In this document: positions 23,478 to 34,123 of the stretch, one piece after another
Position numbering within the stretch: the first letter of the stretch is position 1
Layout of the letters: the number at the start of each line of letters is the position of its first letter
Source of the DNA: Nioella nitratireducens
GTDB lineage: Bacteria; Pseudomonadota; Alphaproteobacteria; Rhodobacterales; Rhodobacteraceae
Assembly (NCBI RefSeq): GCF_001879715.1
Contig: NZ_MNBW01000005.1
Location: 124,001-188,000, forward strand
Direction of reading: 5' to 3'
Length of the DNA stretch: 64,000 nucleotides
Position numbers and translations under genes: made by a program
The notes under the pieces: model-generated
Seen by the model: the letters and a program-made list of their open reading frames with translations, nothing else
Told to the model about the DNA's origin: nothing
Database searches by the model: none

Positions 23478-26400
23478 TCAGGCCGCCGGGGTGGCCTGAA
23501 GGCTTTGCACGCCCACATCGCCCTCGCGCGCCGCGCGCATGGCCAGCGCCGCCGCATGTGACCCTGCTGCCGTGGTGTAATAGGGGATCTTGTCATAAAG
23601 CGCGACCGAGCGGATTTCGCGACTGTCTTCAACCGCTTGCGCGCCCTCGGTCGTGTTCATCACCAGTGCGATCTCGCCATCCTTGAGCAGATCGACAATG
23701 TTCGGGCGCCCCTCGTAGACCTTGTTCACCGTCTCGCAGGCCAGCCCGTGACCGGCCAGCCAGTCGGCGGTGCCGCGGGTGGCGACCAGCGTAAAGCCAA
23801 GGTCGATCAGTATCTGCGCCGCCTCCAGCATCACCGCGCCCTTGTCGGCATCCTTGATCGACACGAAAACGCGCCCTTCGGTCGGCAGGTGGGTGCCCGC
23901 CCCGATCTGCGCCTTCAGGAAGGCGCGGGGGAAGGAAATGTCCCATCCCATGACCTCGCCGGTCGAGCGCATTTCCGGCCCGAGAATGGTGTCGACGCCG
24001 GGAAACCGGGCAAAGGGCAGTACCGCCTCTTTCACCGAATACCAAGGCATGTTCGGATCGGCCAGCGTCATCGGGTCGGCGCCGGGCAAGGTGCCCGGCT
24101 TGGCGCCGTCGGGGTAGGGCGCGCGCATCGGGAAGGTGGACAGCGGCTCGCCTGCCATCAGCCGCGCCGCGATCGACGCGATGGCGCTGTCGGTGGCCTT
24201 GGCGACGAAGGGGACCGTGCGGCTGGCACGCGGGTTCACCTCGATCAGGTAAACCTCGCCCCCCTTGACCGCGAACTGCACGTTCATCAGGCCGACCACG
24301 TTCAACGCCAGCGCCAGTGCGTTGGCCTGCTCCTTGATCACCTCGATGATCTCTTTGGGCAGGGAATAGGGCGGCAGCGAACAGGCGGAGTCGCCGGAAT
24401 GCACGCCGGCCTCTTCGATATGCTGCATGATCCCCGCGATATGCACCTCTTTGCCATCGCAAAGTGCATCGACATCCAGTTCGGTCGCGCCGTCCAGATA
24501 ACTGTCGAGCAGCACCGGGCTATCGCCCGAAACCACCACGGCCTCGGCGATGTAGCGCTTGAGGTGGTCCATGTCGCGCACGATTTCCATCGCACGGCCG
24601 CCCAGAACGTAAGAGGGCCGGATCACCAGCGGAAAACCAAGTTCTTCGGCGATGGCAATGGCCTGCGCGTCGGTCGAGGCGATGCCGTTCTTGGGCTGCT
24701 TCAGCCCAAGCCGGTTGACCAGGTCCTGGAACCGCTCGCGGTCCTCGGCAAGGTCGATGGCGTCGGGCGTGGTCCCGAGGATCGGAATGCCCGCCTCTTG
24801 CAGCGCGTTGGCCAGCTTCAGCGGCGTCTGGCCGCCGAACTGTACGATCACGCCGTGCAGCGTGCCTTTTGCCTGCTCGACCCGCATGATCTCCATCACG
24901 TGTTCAAAGGTCAGCGGCTCGAAATAGAGGCGATCCGAGGTGTCATAATCGGTGGAAACTGTCTCGGGGTTGCAGTTGACCATGATGGTTTCATAGCCAG
25001 CCTCCGTCAGCGCGAAACAGGCGTGACAGCAGCAATAGTCAAACTCGATGCCTTGGCCGATCCGGTTGGGTCCACCGCCCAAAATCACTACTTTTCGGGC
25101 ATTTGAGGGGCGCGCTTCACATTCTGCTTCACCCATCACGCTGTGTTCATATGTTGAATACATGTAAGGAGTCTGTGCTTCGAATTCCGCCGCACAGGTG
25201 TCGATCCGCTTGAATTGTGCGGTTACGCCAAGGTTGACGCGTGCCCGCCGCACGTTGTCTTCGTCGCGGCCCGTCAGCTTGGCAAGGCGGGCATCGGTAA
25301 AGCCCATCATCTTGACCGCGCGCAGGCCCTCTTCGGTCACCGGCAGGCCGTCCTTGCGGATCTGCTCTTCGGTGTCGATGATCTCGCGGATACGGGCTAG
25401 GAACCACGGATCATACGAGGTGATGGCCTGGATCTCGTCATTGGTGAACTCGTGCCGCATGGCTTGCGCAATCACGCGCAGGCGGTCCGGGGTCTGCTCG
25501 CTCAGGGCCTTGGAAATGGCGGCCTTGTCGGGGGCACCGGGAATGGCGATCTCGTCAAAGCCGGTCAGGCCGGTTTCCATCGAGGCCAGAGCCTTTTGCA
25601 CAGACTCGTGAAAGCTGCGCCCGATGGACATGGCCTCGCCCACCGATTTCATCGCGGTGGTCAGATGGGGCTTCGATCCGGGGAATTTTTCAAACGCAAA
25701 GCGCGGGATCTTGGTGACGACATAGTCGATCGTCGGTTCAAAGCTGGCCGGTGTCACCTTGGTGATGTCGTTGTCCAGCTCATCCAGTGTATATCCCACG
25801 GCCAGTTTTGCCGCAATCTTGGCAATCGGGAAGCCGGTCGCCTTGGACGCCAGAGCAGATGACCGCGACACGCGCGGGTTCATCTCGATCACAACCATGC
25901 GCCCGTCTTCGGGGTTGATCGCCCATTGCACGTTGGACCCGCCGGTTTCGACGCCGATTTCGCGCAGCACGGCGATGGAGCCGTTGCGCATGATCTGGTA
26001 TTCCTTGTCGGTCAGCGTCAGGGCCGGGGCGACGGTGATGGAGTCGCCGGTATGCACGCCCATCGGGTCCACGTTCTCGATGGAACAGACGATGATGGCG
26101 TTGTCGGCGGTATCGCGCACCACCTCCATCTCGAATTCCTTCCAGCCAAGCAGGCTTTCATCGACGAGGATCTGGTTCACCGGCGAAGCATCCATGCCCG
26201 AACGGCAATAATGGATATAGTCCTCGCGGTTATAGGCGACGCCGCCGCCGGTGCCGCCGAGGGTAAACGCTGGCCGAATGATGGCAGGCAGGCCGATGCC
26301 CTCCAACTCGTCCAGCGCCAGTTGCACGCCGGCCTCAAGATCGGCCGCGCCGTTGTCTTTCTTGGGCGCGGTGATGATGGTGGCCTTGGGGTTTTCCAGC

Positions 26401-26819
26401 CCGATCCGGTCCATCGCCTCGCGGAACAGCCTGCGGTCCTCGGCCATTTCGATGGCTTCGCGCTTGGCGCCGATCATCTCGACACCGTATTTCGCCAGCA
26501 CGCCCATTTCTTCCAGCGCCAGCGAGGTGTTCAGCCCGGTCTGCCCGCCCATGGTGGGCAACAACGCGTCGGGGCGTTCTTTTTCGATGATCTTGGCGAC
26601 GATCTCGGGGGTGATCGGCTCGATATAGGTCGCATCGGCCAGTCCCGGATCGGTCATGATCGTGGCCGGGTTGGAATTGACCAGGATGACGCGATACCCT
26701 TCCTCGCGCAGCGCCTTGCACGCTTGGGCCCCCGAGTAGTCGAACTCGCAGGCCTGTCCGATCACGATGGGCCCCGCGCCGATGATCATGATGGATTGGA
26801 TATCGGTTCTCTTAGGCAT
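23478..26819 (-). CDS. carB: Carbamoyl-phosphate synthase large subunit
   Basis: A 1113-residue enzyme that makes carbamoyl phosphate from ammonia (supplied by CarA), bicarbonate and two ATP, feeding arginine and pyrimidine synthesis. Two homologous ATP-grasp halves are visible, starting [20 protein letters not shown] and later [20 protein letters not shown]. The C-terminal 150 residues form the allosteric MGS-like domain ([36 protein letters not shown]). The ATG giving MPKRTDIQ was chosen by homology. carA is not in this window. Confidence 0.97.
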   Translation of the reverse strand: MPKRTDIQSIMIIGAGPIVIGQACEFDYSGAQACKALREEGYRVILVNSNPATIMTDPGLADATYIEPITPEIVAKIIEKERPDALLPTMGGQTGLNTSLALEEMGVLAKYGVEMIGAKREAIEMAEDRRLFREAMDRIGLENPKATIITAPKKDNGAADLEAGVQLALDELEGIGLPAIIRPAFTLGGTGGGVAYNREDYIHYCRSGMDASPVNQILVDESLLGWKEFEMEVVRDTADNAIIVCSIENVDPMGVHTGDSITVAPALTLTDKEYQIMRNGSIAVLREIGVETGGSNVQWAINPEDGRMVVIEMNPRVSRSSALASKATGFPIAKIAAKLAVGYTLDELDNDITKVTPASFEPTIDYVVTKIPRFAFEKFPGSKPHLTTAMKSVGEAMSIGRSFHESVQKALASMETGLTGFDEIAIPGAPDKAAISKALSEQTPDRLRVIAQAMRHEFTNDEIQAITSYDPWFLARIREIIDTEEQIRKDGLPVTEEGLRAVKMMGFTDARLAKLTGRDEDNVRRARVNLGVTAQFKRIDTCAAEFEAQTPYMYSTYEHSVMGEAECEARPSNARKVVILGGGPNRIGQGIEFDYCCCHACFALTEAGYETIMVNCNPETVSTDYDTSDRLYFEPLTFEHVMEIMRVEQAKGTLHGVIVQFGGQTPLKLANALQEAGIPILGTTPDAIDLAEDRERFQDLVNRLGLKQPKNGIASTDAQAIAIAEELGFPLVIRPSYVLGGRAMEIVRDMDHLKRYIAEAVVVSGDSPVLLDSYLDGATELDVDALCDGKEVHIAGIMQHIEEAGVHSGDSACSLPPYSLPKEIIEVIKEQANALALALNVVGLMNVQFAVKGGEVYLIEVNPRASRTVPFVAKATDSAIASIAARLMAGEPLSTFPMRAPYPDGAKPGTLPGADPMTLADPNMPWYSVKEAVLPFARFPGVDTILGPEMRSTGEVMGWDISFPRAFLKAQIGAGTHLPTEGRVFVSIKDADKGAVMLEAAQILIDLGFTLVATRGTADWLAGHGLACETVNKVYEGRPNIVDLLKDGEIALVMNTTEGAQAVEDSREIRSVALYDKIPYYTTAAGSHAAALAMRAAREGDVGVQSLQATPAA

Positions 26820-27022
26820 GGCGTGTCCCCGGCAGCAGACATGAATGCACGGCGGCCAAAACGGCGCGCGCAAATTGTTCTGCGTTTTAGGGAATACAGG
26901 CGCAGGCGCAAGGGGGGTCTGGAATGAATCTTTTTCTGCCGCATGTGGCCTGTCGGATCGGCAAGAAAGGGCCTATCACTCCCTGACTGGATTGAATCAC
27001 CTGTTTGAGGCGGCACCACGCC

Positions 27023-28153
27023 ATGCGTATCACCTTTGATCATGGGCCAAGCGGGGACCGTGAGAAATTCGAGTCGCCCCGCAGGCTGATCGTGGCCGAC
27101 AGCCCCGAAACCGTGCCCGATGCCTTGGTGGCGCTCGACGATGCCCGGGCTCAGGGAATGTGGCTTGCGGGTTATGCAAGCTATGAGCTCGGCTACGTTC
27201 TGGAACCCCGCCTGCTGCACCTGCTGCCCGAGGCGCGGCGGCTGCCGTTGCTGGCCTTCGGCGTCTACGACGGCCCGATCCCGGCGCAGGGGGCTGCCCG
27301 CATGGTTGTGCGCCCGCGCGATGTGTCGCCAAGGTGGAGCCTCGGGCGGTATTCCGACGCCTTCCGCGAGCTGCACGAGCTGATCGGGCAGGGCGACCTG
27401 TATCAGGCAAACCTGACCTTCCCTATCGACATGGAACTGCCGGGCTACAACGCGGCCTCGCTCTACGAGGCGCTGATGCAGGGGCAGGCGGTCGGATATG
27501 GGGCGCTGGTCGAACAGATCGAAGGCCCCGACATCCTCAGCCGCAGCCCCGAGTTGTTTTTCCGCACCACCACCGACGGAGTGGTGCAGACCCGACCGAT
27601 GAAGGGCACGCAACCCCGCGCCAGGACGCAGGCGGAAGACGAGGCGCGCAAGGCGTTCCTGCGAACGGATGAAAAGAACCTCGCCGAGAACCTGATGATC
27701 GTCGATCTGTTGCGCAACGACATCAGCCGCGTCTGCGAACCGGGCAGCGTGCATGTGCCCGAACTCTTCACGGTCGAAAGCTACGCCACCGTTCACCAGA
27801 TGGTGTCGCTGATCGAGGGCCGGTTGCAGCCGGGCGTCGGACTGTCCGCCATCCTCGCCGCATTGCACCCCTGCGGGTCGGTCACCGGCGCGCCCAAGAT
27901 CCGCGCGATGGAGGTGATCCGCGCGTTGGAACCGTGGCCGCGCGAAATCTATTGCGGCAGCATCGGGTGGGCTGCCCCCGATGGCCGCTCGGAATTCAAC
28001 GTCGCCATCCGCACCCTGATGCGCGACAAACCCGGCCATGCGCTGCTGAATGTGGGCGGCGGCGTGGTGTGGGATTCGACGGCCCAATCCGAATACGAGG
28101 AGGCGCTGTGGAAAGCCCGTTTCCTGAGCCAGTTCCTGCCGGAACCCGGCTGA
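27023..28153 (+). CDS. pabB: Aminodeoxychorismate synthase component I
   Basis: A 376-residue chorismate-binding enzyme that converts chorismate to 4-amino-4-deoxychorismate with glutamine-derived ammonia, for p-aminobenzoate and folate. Family signatures include IGQGDLYQANLTF, RPMKGTQPRA, the metal-ligand region ENLMIVDLLRNDISR and SVTGAPKIRAMEVI. ATG at 27023 fits homology; a TTG 18 bases upstream is possible but not needed. It overlaps pabC by 46 bases. The glutamine amidotransferase subunit is elsewhere. Confidence 0.93.
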   Translation: MRITFDHGPSGDREKFESPRRLIVADSPETVPDALVALDDARAQGMWLAGYASYELGYVLEPRLLHLLPEARRLPLLAFGVYDGPIPAQGAARMVVRPRDVSPRWSLGRYSDAFRELHELIGQGDLYQANLTFPIDMELPGYNAASLYEALMQGQAVGYGALVEQIEGPDILSRSPELFFRTTTDGVVQTRPMKGTQPRARTQAEDEARKAFLRTDEKNLAENLMIVDLLRNDISRVCEPGSVHVPELFTVESYATVHQMVSLIEGRLQPGVGLSAILAALHPCGSVTGAPKIRAMEVIRALEPWPREIYCGSIGWAAPDGRSEFNVAIRTLMRDKPGHALLNVGGGVVWDSTAQSEYEEALWKARFLSQFLPEPG

Positions 28154-28743
28154 TCGAAACCTTCTTCTGGTCGCCCGAGTCCGGTGCGCCGCGTTTGACA
28201 GCCCATCTCGTCCGGATGGCGTCCAGTGCCGTGGCGTTCGGCTTTCCCTTCGATGCGGCCAAGGCCCGGCCCATGCTGGCGGGGCTTGGGGATGGTCCCC
28301 TGCGCTGCCGCCTGACCCTTGGCGCGGCAGGGGACCTGGAGCTGACCACCGCCCCCCTGCCGCCTGTCGCCCCCGGCCCGTGGCGCGTGGCGATCCATCC
28401 CACGCGTCTGCGGACGGGCGATCCCTGGCTGGCCCACAAGACCACTCATCGCGCGCTCTATGACAGCGCCCGCGCGGCGCTGCCTGCGGGGGGCGACGAA
28501 TGGCTGTTCCTCAATGACCGTGACGAGCTTTGCGAAGGCACGATCACCAACCTTCTGGTCCACGTGGACGGGCAACGCATCACGCCGCCCCTGTCCTCGG
28601 GCCTGTTGCCGGGCGTCCGCCGGGCCGAATGGATCGCCGCAGGCGCTGTCGAGGCCCCGGTGACACAGGCCATGCTGGCCGCCGCCACGATGCTCACCTT
28701 GGGCAATTCACTGCGCGGCGACATCCCCGCCGGTCTTCTCTGA
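28108..28743 (+). CDS. pabC: Aminodeoxychorismate lyase-like class IV aminotransferase
   Basis: A 211-residue PLP enzyme of fold type IV, which would release pyruvate from aminodeoxychorismate to give p-aminobenzoate. Its catalytic lysine lies in LAHKTTHRALYD, and the PLP-binding residues in EWLFLNDRDELCEGTITN and SGLLPGVRR. The GTG start is chosen because GAGGAGG precedes it at good spacing; this places the start inside pabB. The protein is short compared with E. coli PabC (about 270 residues), as the N-terminal part of the fold begins directly at LIETFFW. Its 3' end overlaps the convergent cfa gene. Confidence 0.87.
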   Translation: MESPFPEPVPAGTRLIETFFWSPESGAPRLTAHLVRMASSAVAFGFPFDAAKARPMLAGLGDGPLRCRLTLGAAGDLELTTAPLPPVAPGPWRVAIHPTRLRTGDPWLAHKTTHRALYDSARAALPAGGDEWLFLNDRDELCEGTITNLLVHVDGQRITPPLSSGLLPGVRRAEWIAAGAVEAPVTQAMLAAATMLTLGNSLRGDIPAGLL

Positions 28744-29940
28744 CCCGCGATAGATGTAGTCGCGCGCCAGCGGCACCGCCTCTTGTCGGCGGGCCATCTG
28801 GTACTGGAACACGCATTGGCGGGCGTTGCGAAAGGTCATTTCGCTGGCCTTGAGGTAATAGCGCCACATCCGCGTAAAGCGCGCGTCATACAACGCTCGC
28901 GCCTCTTCCTCTCGGGCGGTGAACCGATCGTACCAATGGCGCAGCGTTTCGGCATAATGCAGCCGCCAGACCTCGACATCCGTCGGATACAGCCCCGCCT
29001 TTTCCACCTGCGACGACATTTCCGACAGCGCCGGAACATAGCCGCCGGGGAAGATATACTTGGTGATCCACGGGCTGGTGGTGCCCGGTGGCGAGGCCCG
29101 CCCGATGGTGTGGATCAGCGCCACGCCATCCTCGGTCAGCCGGTCGTGCACGGTGTTGAAATACGCGCGGTAATGCGGCGCGCCCACATGCTCGAACATG
29201 CCGACCGACACGATCCGGTCGAACTGTCCCGTCACGGCGCGGTAGTCCATCAATTCGAACCGCACCTTGTCTGAAAGCCCGGCCTCTTCCACCCGCTGGC
29301 GCGAATAATTGAGCTGCTCTGTCGACAGCGTCACGCCAAGAACCTCGGCCCCGAAATCGCGCGCCAGCGTCAGCGCCATGCCGCCCCAGCCCGAGCCGAT
29401 CTCGAACACTTTCATCCCCGGCTCCAGGCACAGCTTGCGTGCGATATGGGCCTTCTTGGCCGCCTGCGCCTCGTCCAGCGACATGCCGGGATGGGGGAAA
29501 TAGGCGCAGGAATACTGCCGGTCGGCGTCGAGGAACAGATCATAGAGCCGCGCCGAGAGGTCGTAGTGATGCGCCACGTTCGCCCGCGCTTTCGGGGCTG
29601 GGTTCCACTGGTCGATGCGCCGCCGCGCCAGCCGCAGCACATGGGTCAGCTTGCGCCACCACAACCGGTCCGAGCGGTCGATATTCTGCATCAGAACGGT
29701 AAAGAACAGCCCCAGATCGTCGTCCTCGACCACAATCGTGCCGTCCATGTAGCCTTCGCCAAGCGCCATGTCGGGCGACAGCGCCAGCTTGCGCGGCAGG
29801 TCAGGCTCTGTCAGCCGGATCGCAATTCCCGGTCCGGGGCGGCCTTGGTAAACGCGTTTCACGCCGTCGGGGAAGGTCACTTCGAACGTGCCGACCGTAA
29901 TCAGGCCGCGCAGCATGGTGTCGAGCAGTTTGTCCCACAT
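28708..29940 (-). CDS. cfa: Cyclopropane-fatty-acyl-phospholipid synthase
   Basis: A 410-residue SAM-dependent enzyme that adds a methylene bridge to unsaturated phospholipid acyl chains. It has an N-terminal lipid-binding part (residues 1 to 110), then the methyltransferase fold with [38 protein letters not shown] and [13 protein letters not shown]. Conserved Tyr and Cys occur in QYSCAYF. ATG with GGAGG 11 bases upstream is used; a TTG 9 bases earlier is less likely. It is convergent with pabC, with 36 bases of overlap. Possible partner in membrane stress adaptation with the desaturase elsewhere in the window. Confidence 0.92.
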   Translation of the reverse strand: MWDKLLDTMLRGLITVGTFEVTFPDGVKRVYQGRPGPGIAIRLTEPDLPRKLALSPDMALGEGYMDGTIVVEDDDLGLFFTVLMQNIDRSDRLWWRKLTHVLRLARRRIDQWNPAPKARANVAHHYDLSARLYDLFLDADRQYSCAYFPHPGMSLDEAQAAKKAHIARKLCLEPGMKVFEIGSGWGGMALTLARDFGAEVLGVTLSTEQLNYSRQRVEEAGLSDKVRFELMDYRAVTGQFDRIVSVGMFEHVGAPHYRAYFNTVHDRLTEDGVALIHTIGRASPPGTTSPWITKYIFPGGYVPALSEMSSQVEKAGLYPTDVEVWRLHYAETLRHWYDRFTAREEEARALYDARFTRMWRYYLKASEMTFRNARQCVFQYQMARRQEAVPLARDYIYRGSEKTGGDVAAQ

Positions 29941-30069
29941 CCTTTTCAAAACCTCCGTTTTGGCCGGATCTTGTGTCCCAATCTGACCGCTACTTTGCCA
30001 AATTCAGCGAAAAAATAAAGTTTTCCGCACCGTTAAGCCGGAAGCGGCCAAACCCGGCCCGCCCATGGC

Positions 30070-30098
30070 TTGACTTCGCCGCCCCAAGCGGGTGTATC
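30070..30098 (+). promoter_or_regulatory. Candidate sigma-70 promoter of aspS
   Basis: TTGACT and TGTATC are separated by exactly 17 bases, close to the -35 and -10 consensus. The site ends 39 bases before the aspS ATG. The region also includes the divergent cfa start about 130 bases to the left. Confidence 0.45.
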
Positions 30099-30137
30099 GG
30101 CGCGGTGAAATTCCAATCCCCGAAGGGACAGAAACCC

Positions 30138-32036
30138 ATGCATGCTTTCCGCAGCCATACCTGTGCCGACCTGACCAAGGAAAACGTGGGCCAGACCGTG
30201 CGCCTGTCCGGGTGGGTCCACCGGGTGCGCGACCACGGCGGCATCCTGTTCATCGACTTGCGTGACCATTTCGGCATGACACAGGTTCTGGCAGACCCCG
30301 ACTCGGCGGCCTTCGCCGATGTGGAAAAGGTCCGCTCCGAATGGTGCATCCGCATTGATGGCGAGGTGAAGGCCCGCGACCCCGAACTGATCAACCCGAG
30401 GATTCCGACTGGCGAGGTGGAGGTCTTCATCCGCGAAATCGAGGTTCTGGGCGCCGCTGGCGAACTGCCGCTGATGGTCTTTGGCGATCAGGACTACCCC
30501 GAGGAAACCCGCCTGCGCTATCGCTTCCTCGACCTGCGCCGCGAGAAGATGCAGAAGAACATGAAGCTGCGCTCGGACGTGGTCCGCTCGATCCGCCAGC
30601 GCATGTGGGACAAGGATTTCAACGAATTCCAGACGCCGATCATAACCGCGTCCAGCCCCGAAGGCGCGCGTGACTTCCTGGTGCCGTCACGCCTGCATCC
30701 GGGCAAGTTCTACGCGCTGCCGCAGGCTCCGCAGCAGTTCAAGCAATTGCTCATGGTCTCGGGCTTCGACAAATATTTCCAGATCGCGCCCTGTTTCCGC
30801 GACGAAGATCCGCGCGCCGACCGCTCGCCCACCGATTTCTACCAACTCGACCTGGAAATGAGCTTCGTCACCCAACAGGACGTGTTCGACACCATCCAGC
30901 CGGTGATCGAAGGCGTTTTCGAGGAATTTGGCGGCGGGCATACCGTCGACAAGCACTGGCCGCAGATCTCTTACAAGGACGCGGCGCTGTGGTATGGCAC
31001 CGACAAGCCCGACCTGCGCAACCCGATCAAGATGCAGGACGTGTCCGAACATTTCGCCGGGTCCGGGTTCGCCATCTTCGCCAAGATCCTGGAACAGGAC
31101 GGCACCCAGATCCGCGCCATCCCCGCCCCCACCGGCGGCAGTCGCAAGTTCTGCGACCGGATGAACAAGTTCGCGCAGGAACAGGGCCTGCCGGGGATGG
31201 GATATATCTTCTGGCGTAAAGTTGATCCCTCCGGCGGAGGTGATGGCGAAGGCGGCGGCTATGGATTTGGGGCTGCCGCTGCTAACGATCCGTCTCACCT
31301 TGCAGCACTTGCGAAGGATGGGATCGTATACGACCATGGGCAAAAACACTTCTTTGAAGCCGCAGGTCCACTCGCCAAGAACATCGGCCCCGAACGCACC
31401 GAGGCGATCCGCAAGCAATTGAAATTGGGAGCGGGCGATGCGGCCTTCTTCCTTGGCGGCAAGCCCGAAAGCTTCGAGGCCGTGGCCGGCCGCGCCCGTA
31501 CCGTCATCGGAAACGAACTGGGCCTCACCGAACAAAACCGCTTCGCCTTCGCCTGGATCGTCGATTTCCCGATGTACGAGGCCGACGAGGAAAGCGGCAA
31601 GATCGACTTCAGCCACAACCCCTTCTCCATGCCGCAGGGCGGGATGGAAGCGTTGGACGGCAACCCGCTCGACGTGCTCGGCTATCAGTATGACCTTGCC
31701 TGCAACGGCTATGAACTGGTGTCCGGCGCGATCCGGAACCACAAGCCGGAAATCATGTTCAAGGCCTTCGGGCTGGCGGGCTACGGCGAAGACGAGGTGC
31801 GCAAGCGCTTCGGCGGCATGGTCAACGCCTTCCAATACGGCGCCCCTCCGCACGGTGGCTGCGCGGCGGGCATCGACCGCATCGTGATGCTGCTGGCCGA
31901 CGAGGCCAACATCCGCGAGGTCATGCTCTTCCCGATGAACCAGCGCGCGGAAGACCTGATGATGAACGCCCCCTCCGAGCCTGCCCCGGATCAGCTCATG
32001 GAACTGGGCCTGCGCGTCATCCCGCAAGAGGATTGA
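30138..32036 (+). CDS. aspS: Aspartate--tRNA ligase with an internal insert
   Basis: Class II synthetase of 632 residues that charges tRNA(Asp), possibly tRNA(Asn) too. The N-terminal OB-fold has [20 protein letters not shown], motif 2 [20 protein letters not shown], and motif 3 [14 protein letters not shown]. Unusually, residues about 361 to 406 form an extra segment ([16 protein letters not shown] and DGIVYDHGQ) between FWRK and [12 protein letters not shown]. Its codons (GCT, TCT, CTT, GCA, GTA) differ from the strongly GC3-biased flanks. Bacterial AspRS usually has about 590 residues, so the insert explains the excess length. The reading frame stays open. Confidence 0.95.
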   Translation: MHAFRSHTCADLTKENVGQTVRLSGWVHRVRDHGGILFIDLRDHFGMTQVLADPDSAAFADVEKVRSEWCIRIDGEVKARDPELINPRIPTGEVEVFIREIEVLGAAGELPLMVFGDQDYPEETRLRYRFLDLRREKMQKNMKLRSDVVRSIRQRMWDKDFNEFQTPIITASSPEGARDFLVPSRLHPGKFYALPQAPQQFKQLLMVSGFDKYFQIAPCFRDEDPRADRSPTDFYQLDLEMSFVTQQDVFDTIQPVIEGVFEEFGGGHTVDKHWPQISYKDAALWYGTDKPDLRNPIKMQDVSEHFAGSGFAIFAKILEQDGTQIRAIPAPTGGSRKFCDRMNKFAQEQGLPGMGYIFWRKVDPSGGGDGEGGGYGFGAAAANDPSHLAALAKDGIVYDHGQKHFFEAAGPLAKNIGPERTEAIRKQLKLGAGDAAFFLGGKPESFEAVAGRARTVIGNELGLTEQNRFAFAWIVDFPMYEADEESGKIDFSHNPFSMPQGGMEALDGNPLDVLGYQYDLACNGYELVSGAIRNHKPEIMFKAFGLAGYGEDEVRKRFGGMVNAFQYGAPPHGGCAAGIDRIVMLLADEANIREVMLFPMNQRAEDLMMNAPSEPAPDQLMELGLRVIPQED

Positions 32037-32137
32037 TCGGTTCGGGGCCGCATCCCGGCCTCGCCATGCCCCCAAGGACTTGCCCTTGTGTCGGAAATTC
32101 CGTTTTCTGGCGGGCGGGGACAGCAAGGGGATGATGC

Positions 32138-32851
32138 ATGTCAGAGAAACGATTCGGCGACCCGGTGCCCGATTGGGTCGTCCCGTCACGCCCGACAATG
32201 GCCCCGCTGACGGGGCGCTACGCGCGGCTTGTGCGGCTTGACGCCGACACCCACGCCGCCGACCTGCACCGCGCCAATTCCGCCGATGACGCGATCTGGG
32301 ATTACCTACCCTACGGGCCGTTTTCCTCAGCCGCAGCCTATCACCGGTGGGCCCGCCAGATCACGAGTGGCGACGACCCGCTGTTCTATGCTGTCCAGTC
32401 GGTCGAGACCGGCCATTTCTGCGGCGTCGCCAGCTATCTGCGGATCACCCCCGACATGGGCACGATCGAGGTCGGCCACATCAACTTCGCCCCCGAATTG
32501 CAGCGCAGCCGCGCCGCGACCGAGGCGCTTTTCCTGATGATGCAATGGGCTTTCGACGCGGGCTATCGCCGTTTTGAATGGAAATGCGACGCGCTCAATT
32601 TCCCGTCGCGCCGGGCCGCGCAGCGCTTGGGGTTTTCCTACGAAGGCACCTTCCGGCAGGCCGCCATCGTCAAGGGCCGCAACCGCGACACCGCATGGTT
32701 TGCCTGTATCGACAGCGAATGGCCCGCCCTGCGCGAGGCTTATCGCGCATGGCTCGACCCGTCCAATTTCCGCGCCGATGGCCAGCAGGTCGAACGCCTG
32801 TCCGACCTGACCCGTCTGGTGCGCGTGGCCGCCGATCCGGCACTGCCCTAA
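32138..32851 (+). CDS. GNAT N-acetyltransferase (RimJ/RimL-like)
   Basis: A 237-residue acetyltransferase of the GNAT fold. The acetyl-CoA-binding part is ELQRSRAATEALFLMMQWAF, where Q-R-S-R-A-A-T stands for the usual Q/R-x-x-G-x-A. The flanking regions DDAIWDYLPYGPF and EWKCDALNFPSRRAAQRLGF match RimJ/RimL-type members. The substrate is unknown. AAGGGG precedes the ATG. It overlaps the convergent response-regulator gene by four bases. Confidence 0.85.
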   Translation: MSEKRFGDPVPDWVVPSRPTMAPLTGRYARLVRLDADTHAADLHRANSADDAIWDYLPYGPFSSAAAYHRWARQITSGDDPLFYAVQSVETGHFCGVASYLRITPDMGTIEVGHINFAPELQRSRAATEALFLMMQWAFDAGYRRFEWKCDALNFPSRRAAQRLGFSYEGTFRQAAIVKGRNRDTAWFACIDSEWPALREAYRAWLDPSNFRADGQQVERLSDLTRLVRVAADPALP

Positions 32852-33567
32852 ACCGTCGCCATCCCCGCCACCCGGTCGGCCAGCAGGGCACGCAGGTTCG
32901 CGCGGTCGGCATGGGCAGGGCGCGGCGGCAGGGCGCGGGCGGTTTCCAGCAGGCCGGTATCGCGCGACACCCGTGCCACCCCAAGCAGGAAGCGCCGCAA
33001 ATAGCCCGTGGGCACCGGATCGCTGTTCAGCAGGTCCAGCGCATGGGCCAGATCTTCGCGCAGGGCCAGTGGGTCAGGCTCTACCCCGTCCGCCGCCACC
33101 GTGCGCGGGCCGCGCGGGTGCAGGTGCGGTGGCAGCGGGTCCAGAATAGCCTGTTGAAACGCGGCAAGGCTGTCGACCGGTTTCGGCAGGAACGCGTCCG
33201 CCCCGGCCTTGGCCGCATCGCGCGCCGCCGCCGCCCGCTCGGCCCCCGAGGTGGCCAGCAACACCGGCACCCGCGGGACCGCCCCGGCCATTTCCTCGAT
33301 CAGCGACAGGCCCGACCCGTCCGGCAAGCCAAGGTCGATGATCACCGCCGTCGGGCGGTAGGTGTTCAGATGCCGATGCGCCGAGGCAAGGCAGTCGGCC
33401 CGCCGGATGCGCGCCCCCGACCGCAGGCACATCAGGCGCAGCGCCTCTGACGCGAAGCGGCTGTCCTCGACCACCAGCACGGTCATTCCCGCAAGCGGGC
33501 GGTCCGCTGTCGGTGTCGGCTGGAAAAACGGGATCTCGTCCCGCACGCATCTGTCTGTTCGGTCCAT
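32848..33567 (-). CDS. Response regulator with single receiver domain
   Basis: A 239-residue protein with a receiver domain at about residues 28 to 145: LVVEDSRFASEAL, phosphoacceptor in VIIDLGLPDGSG, LLATSGAE and the lysine in FLPKPVDS. The C-terminal 90 residues (LALREDLAHALDLLNSD, GYLRRFLLGVARV) are helical and match no output domain I know, so it may act by protein contact. Start ATG at 33567 is used; an in-frame ATG at 33486 would begin exactly at the receiver. No histidine kinase is nearby. Confidence 0.8.
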   Translation of the reverse strand: MDRTDRCVRDEIPFFQPTPTADRPLAGMTVLVVEDSRFASEALRLMCLRSGARIRRADCLASAHRHLNTYRPTAVIIDLGLPDGSGLSLIEEMAGAVPRVPVLLATSGAERAAAARDAAKAGADAFLPKPVDSLAAFQQAILDPLPPHLHPRGPRTVAADGVEPDPLALREDLAHALDLLNSDPVPTGYLRRFLLGVARVSRDTGLLETARALPPRPAHADRANLRALLADRVAGMATV

Positions 33568-33718
33568 GTCCAAAAGCCCCCAATGGCGATTCTCCCCTCG
33601 ATTAAACCGCCACAAGGTTGACCGAGTGTTAATGCCCCCCGCGTCGATGCACCGCTTGCCAAGCCTGCCGTCGCGGCCCCATATGCGCCCCAAGACGCGA
33701 GACCAAGGAGACAGCAAC

Positions 33719-34123
33719 ATGATCGGACGGCTCAACCACGTGGCCATTGCGGTCCCAGACCTGGCGGCCGCTTCGGCGCAATACCGCGATACGCTCGGCG
33801 CCAAGGTGAACCCGCCGCAGGACGAACCGGACCATGGCGTGACCGTGGTCTTCATCGAACTGCCGAATACCAAGATCGAGCTGCTTTACCCCTTGGGCGA
33901 CAACAGCCCGATTGCCGGGTTCCTTGAAAAGAACCCCGCGGGCGGCATCCATCACATCTGTTACGAGGTCGACGACATCCTGGCCGCACGCGACAAGCTG
34001 CAAGCCGCGGGCGCGCGCGTTCTGGGGTCGGGCGAGCCCCGGATCGGGGCCCATGGAAAACCGGTCCTGTTCCTGCACCCCAAGGATTTTACCGGCACCC
34101 TCGTGGAATTGGAGCAAGTCTGA
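33719..34123 (+). CDS. mce: Methylmalonyl-CoA epimerase
   Basis: A 134-residue metal-dependent enzyme of the vicinal-oxygen-chelate fold that interconverts (R)- and (S)-methylmalonyl-CoA in propionate metabolism. Metal ligands are visible in NHVAIAVPDL (His), GGIHHICYEVDD (His) and the terminal LVELEQV (Glu). The acid/base glutamate region is TKIELLYPLG. Length matches the family exactly. It overlaps the DUF1467 gene by one base (TGATG). Confidence 0.95.
   Translation: MIGRLNHVAIAVPDLAAASAQYRDTLGAKVNPPQDEPDHGVTVVFIELPNTKIELLYPLGDNSPIAGFLEKNPAGGIHHICYEVDDILAARDKLQAAGARVLGSGEPRIGAHGKPVLFLHPKDFTGTLVELEQV

Noticed and set aside
23637-25106. A 489-codon plus-strand frame over carB
   Set aside because: Antisense to a complete carB with intact ATP-grasp motifs; no domain recognised.
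26820-27022. Possible riboswitch or leader before carB or pabB
   Set aside because: No conserved riboswitch core or leader peptide with pyrimidine/arginine-related codons was seen in this 203-base gap.
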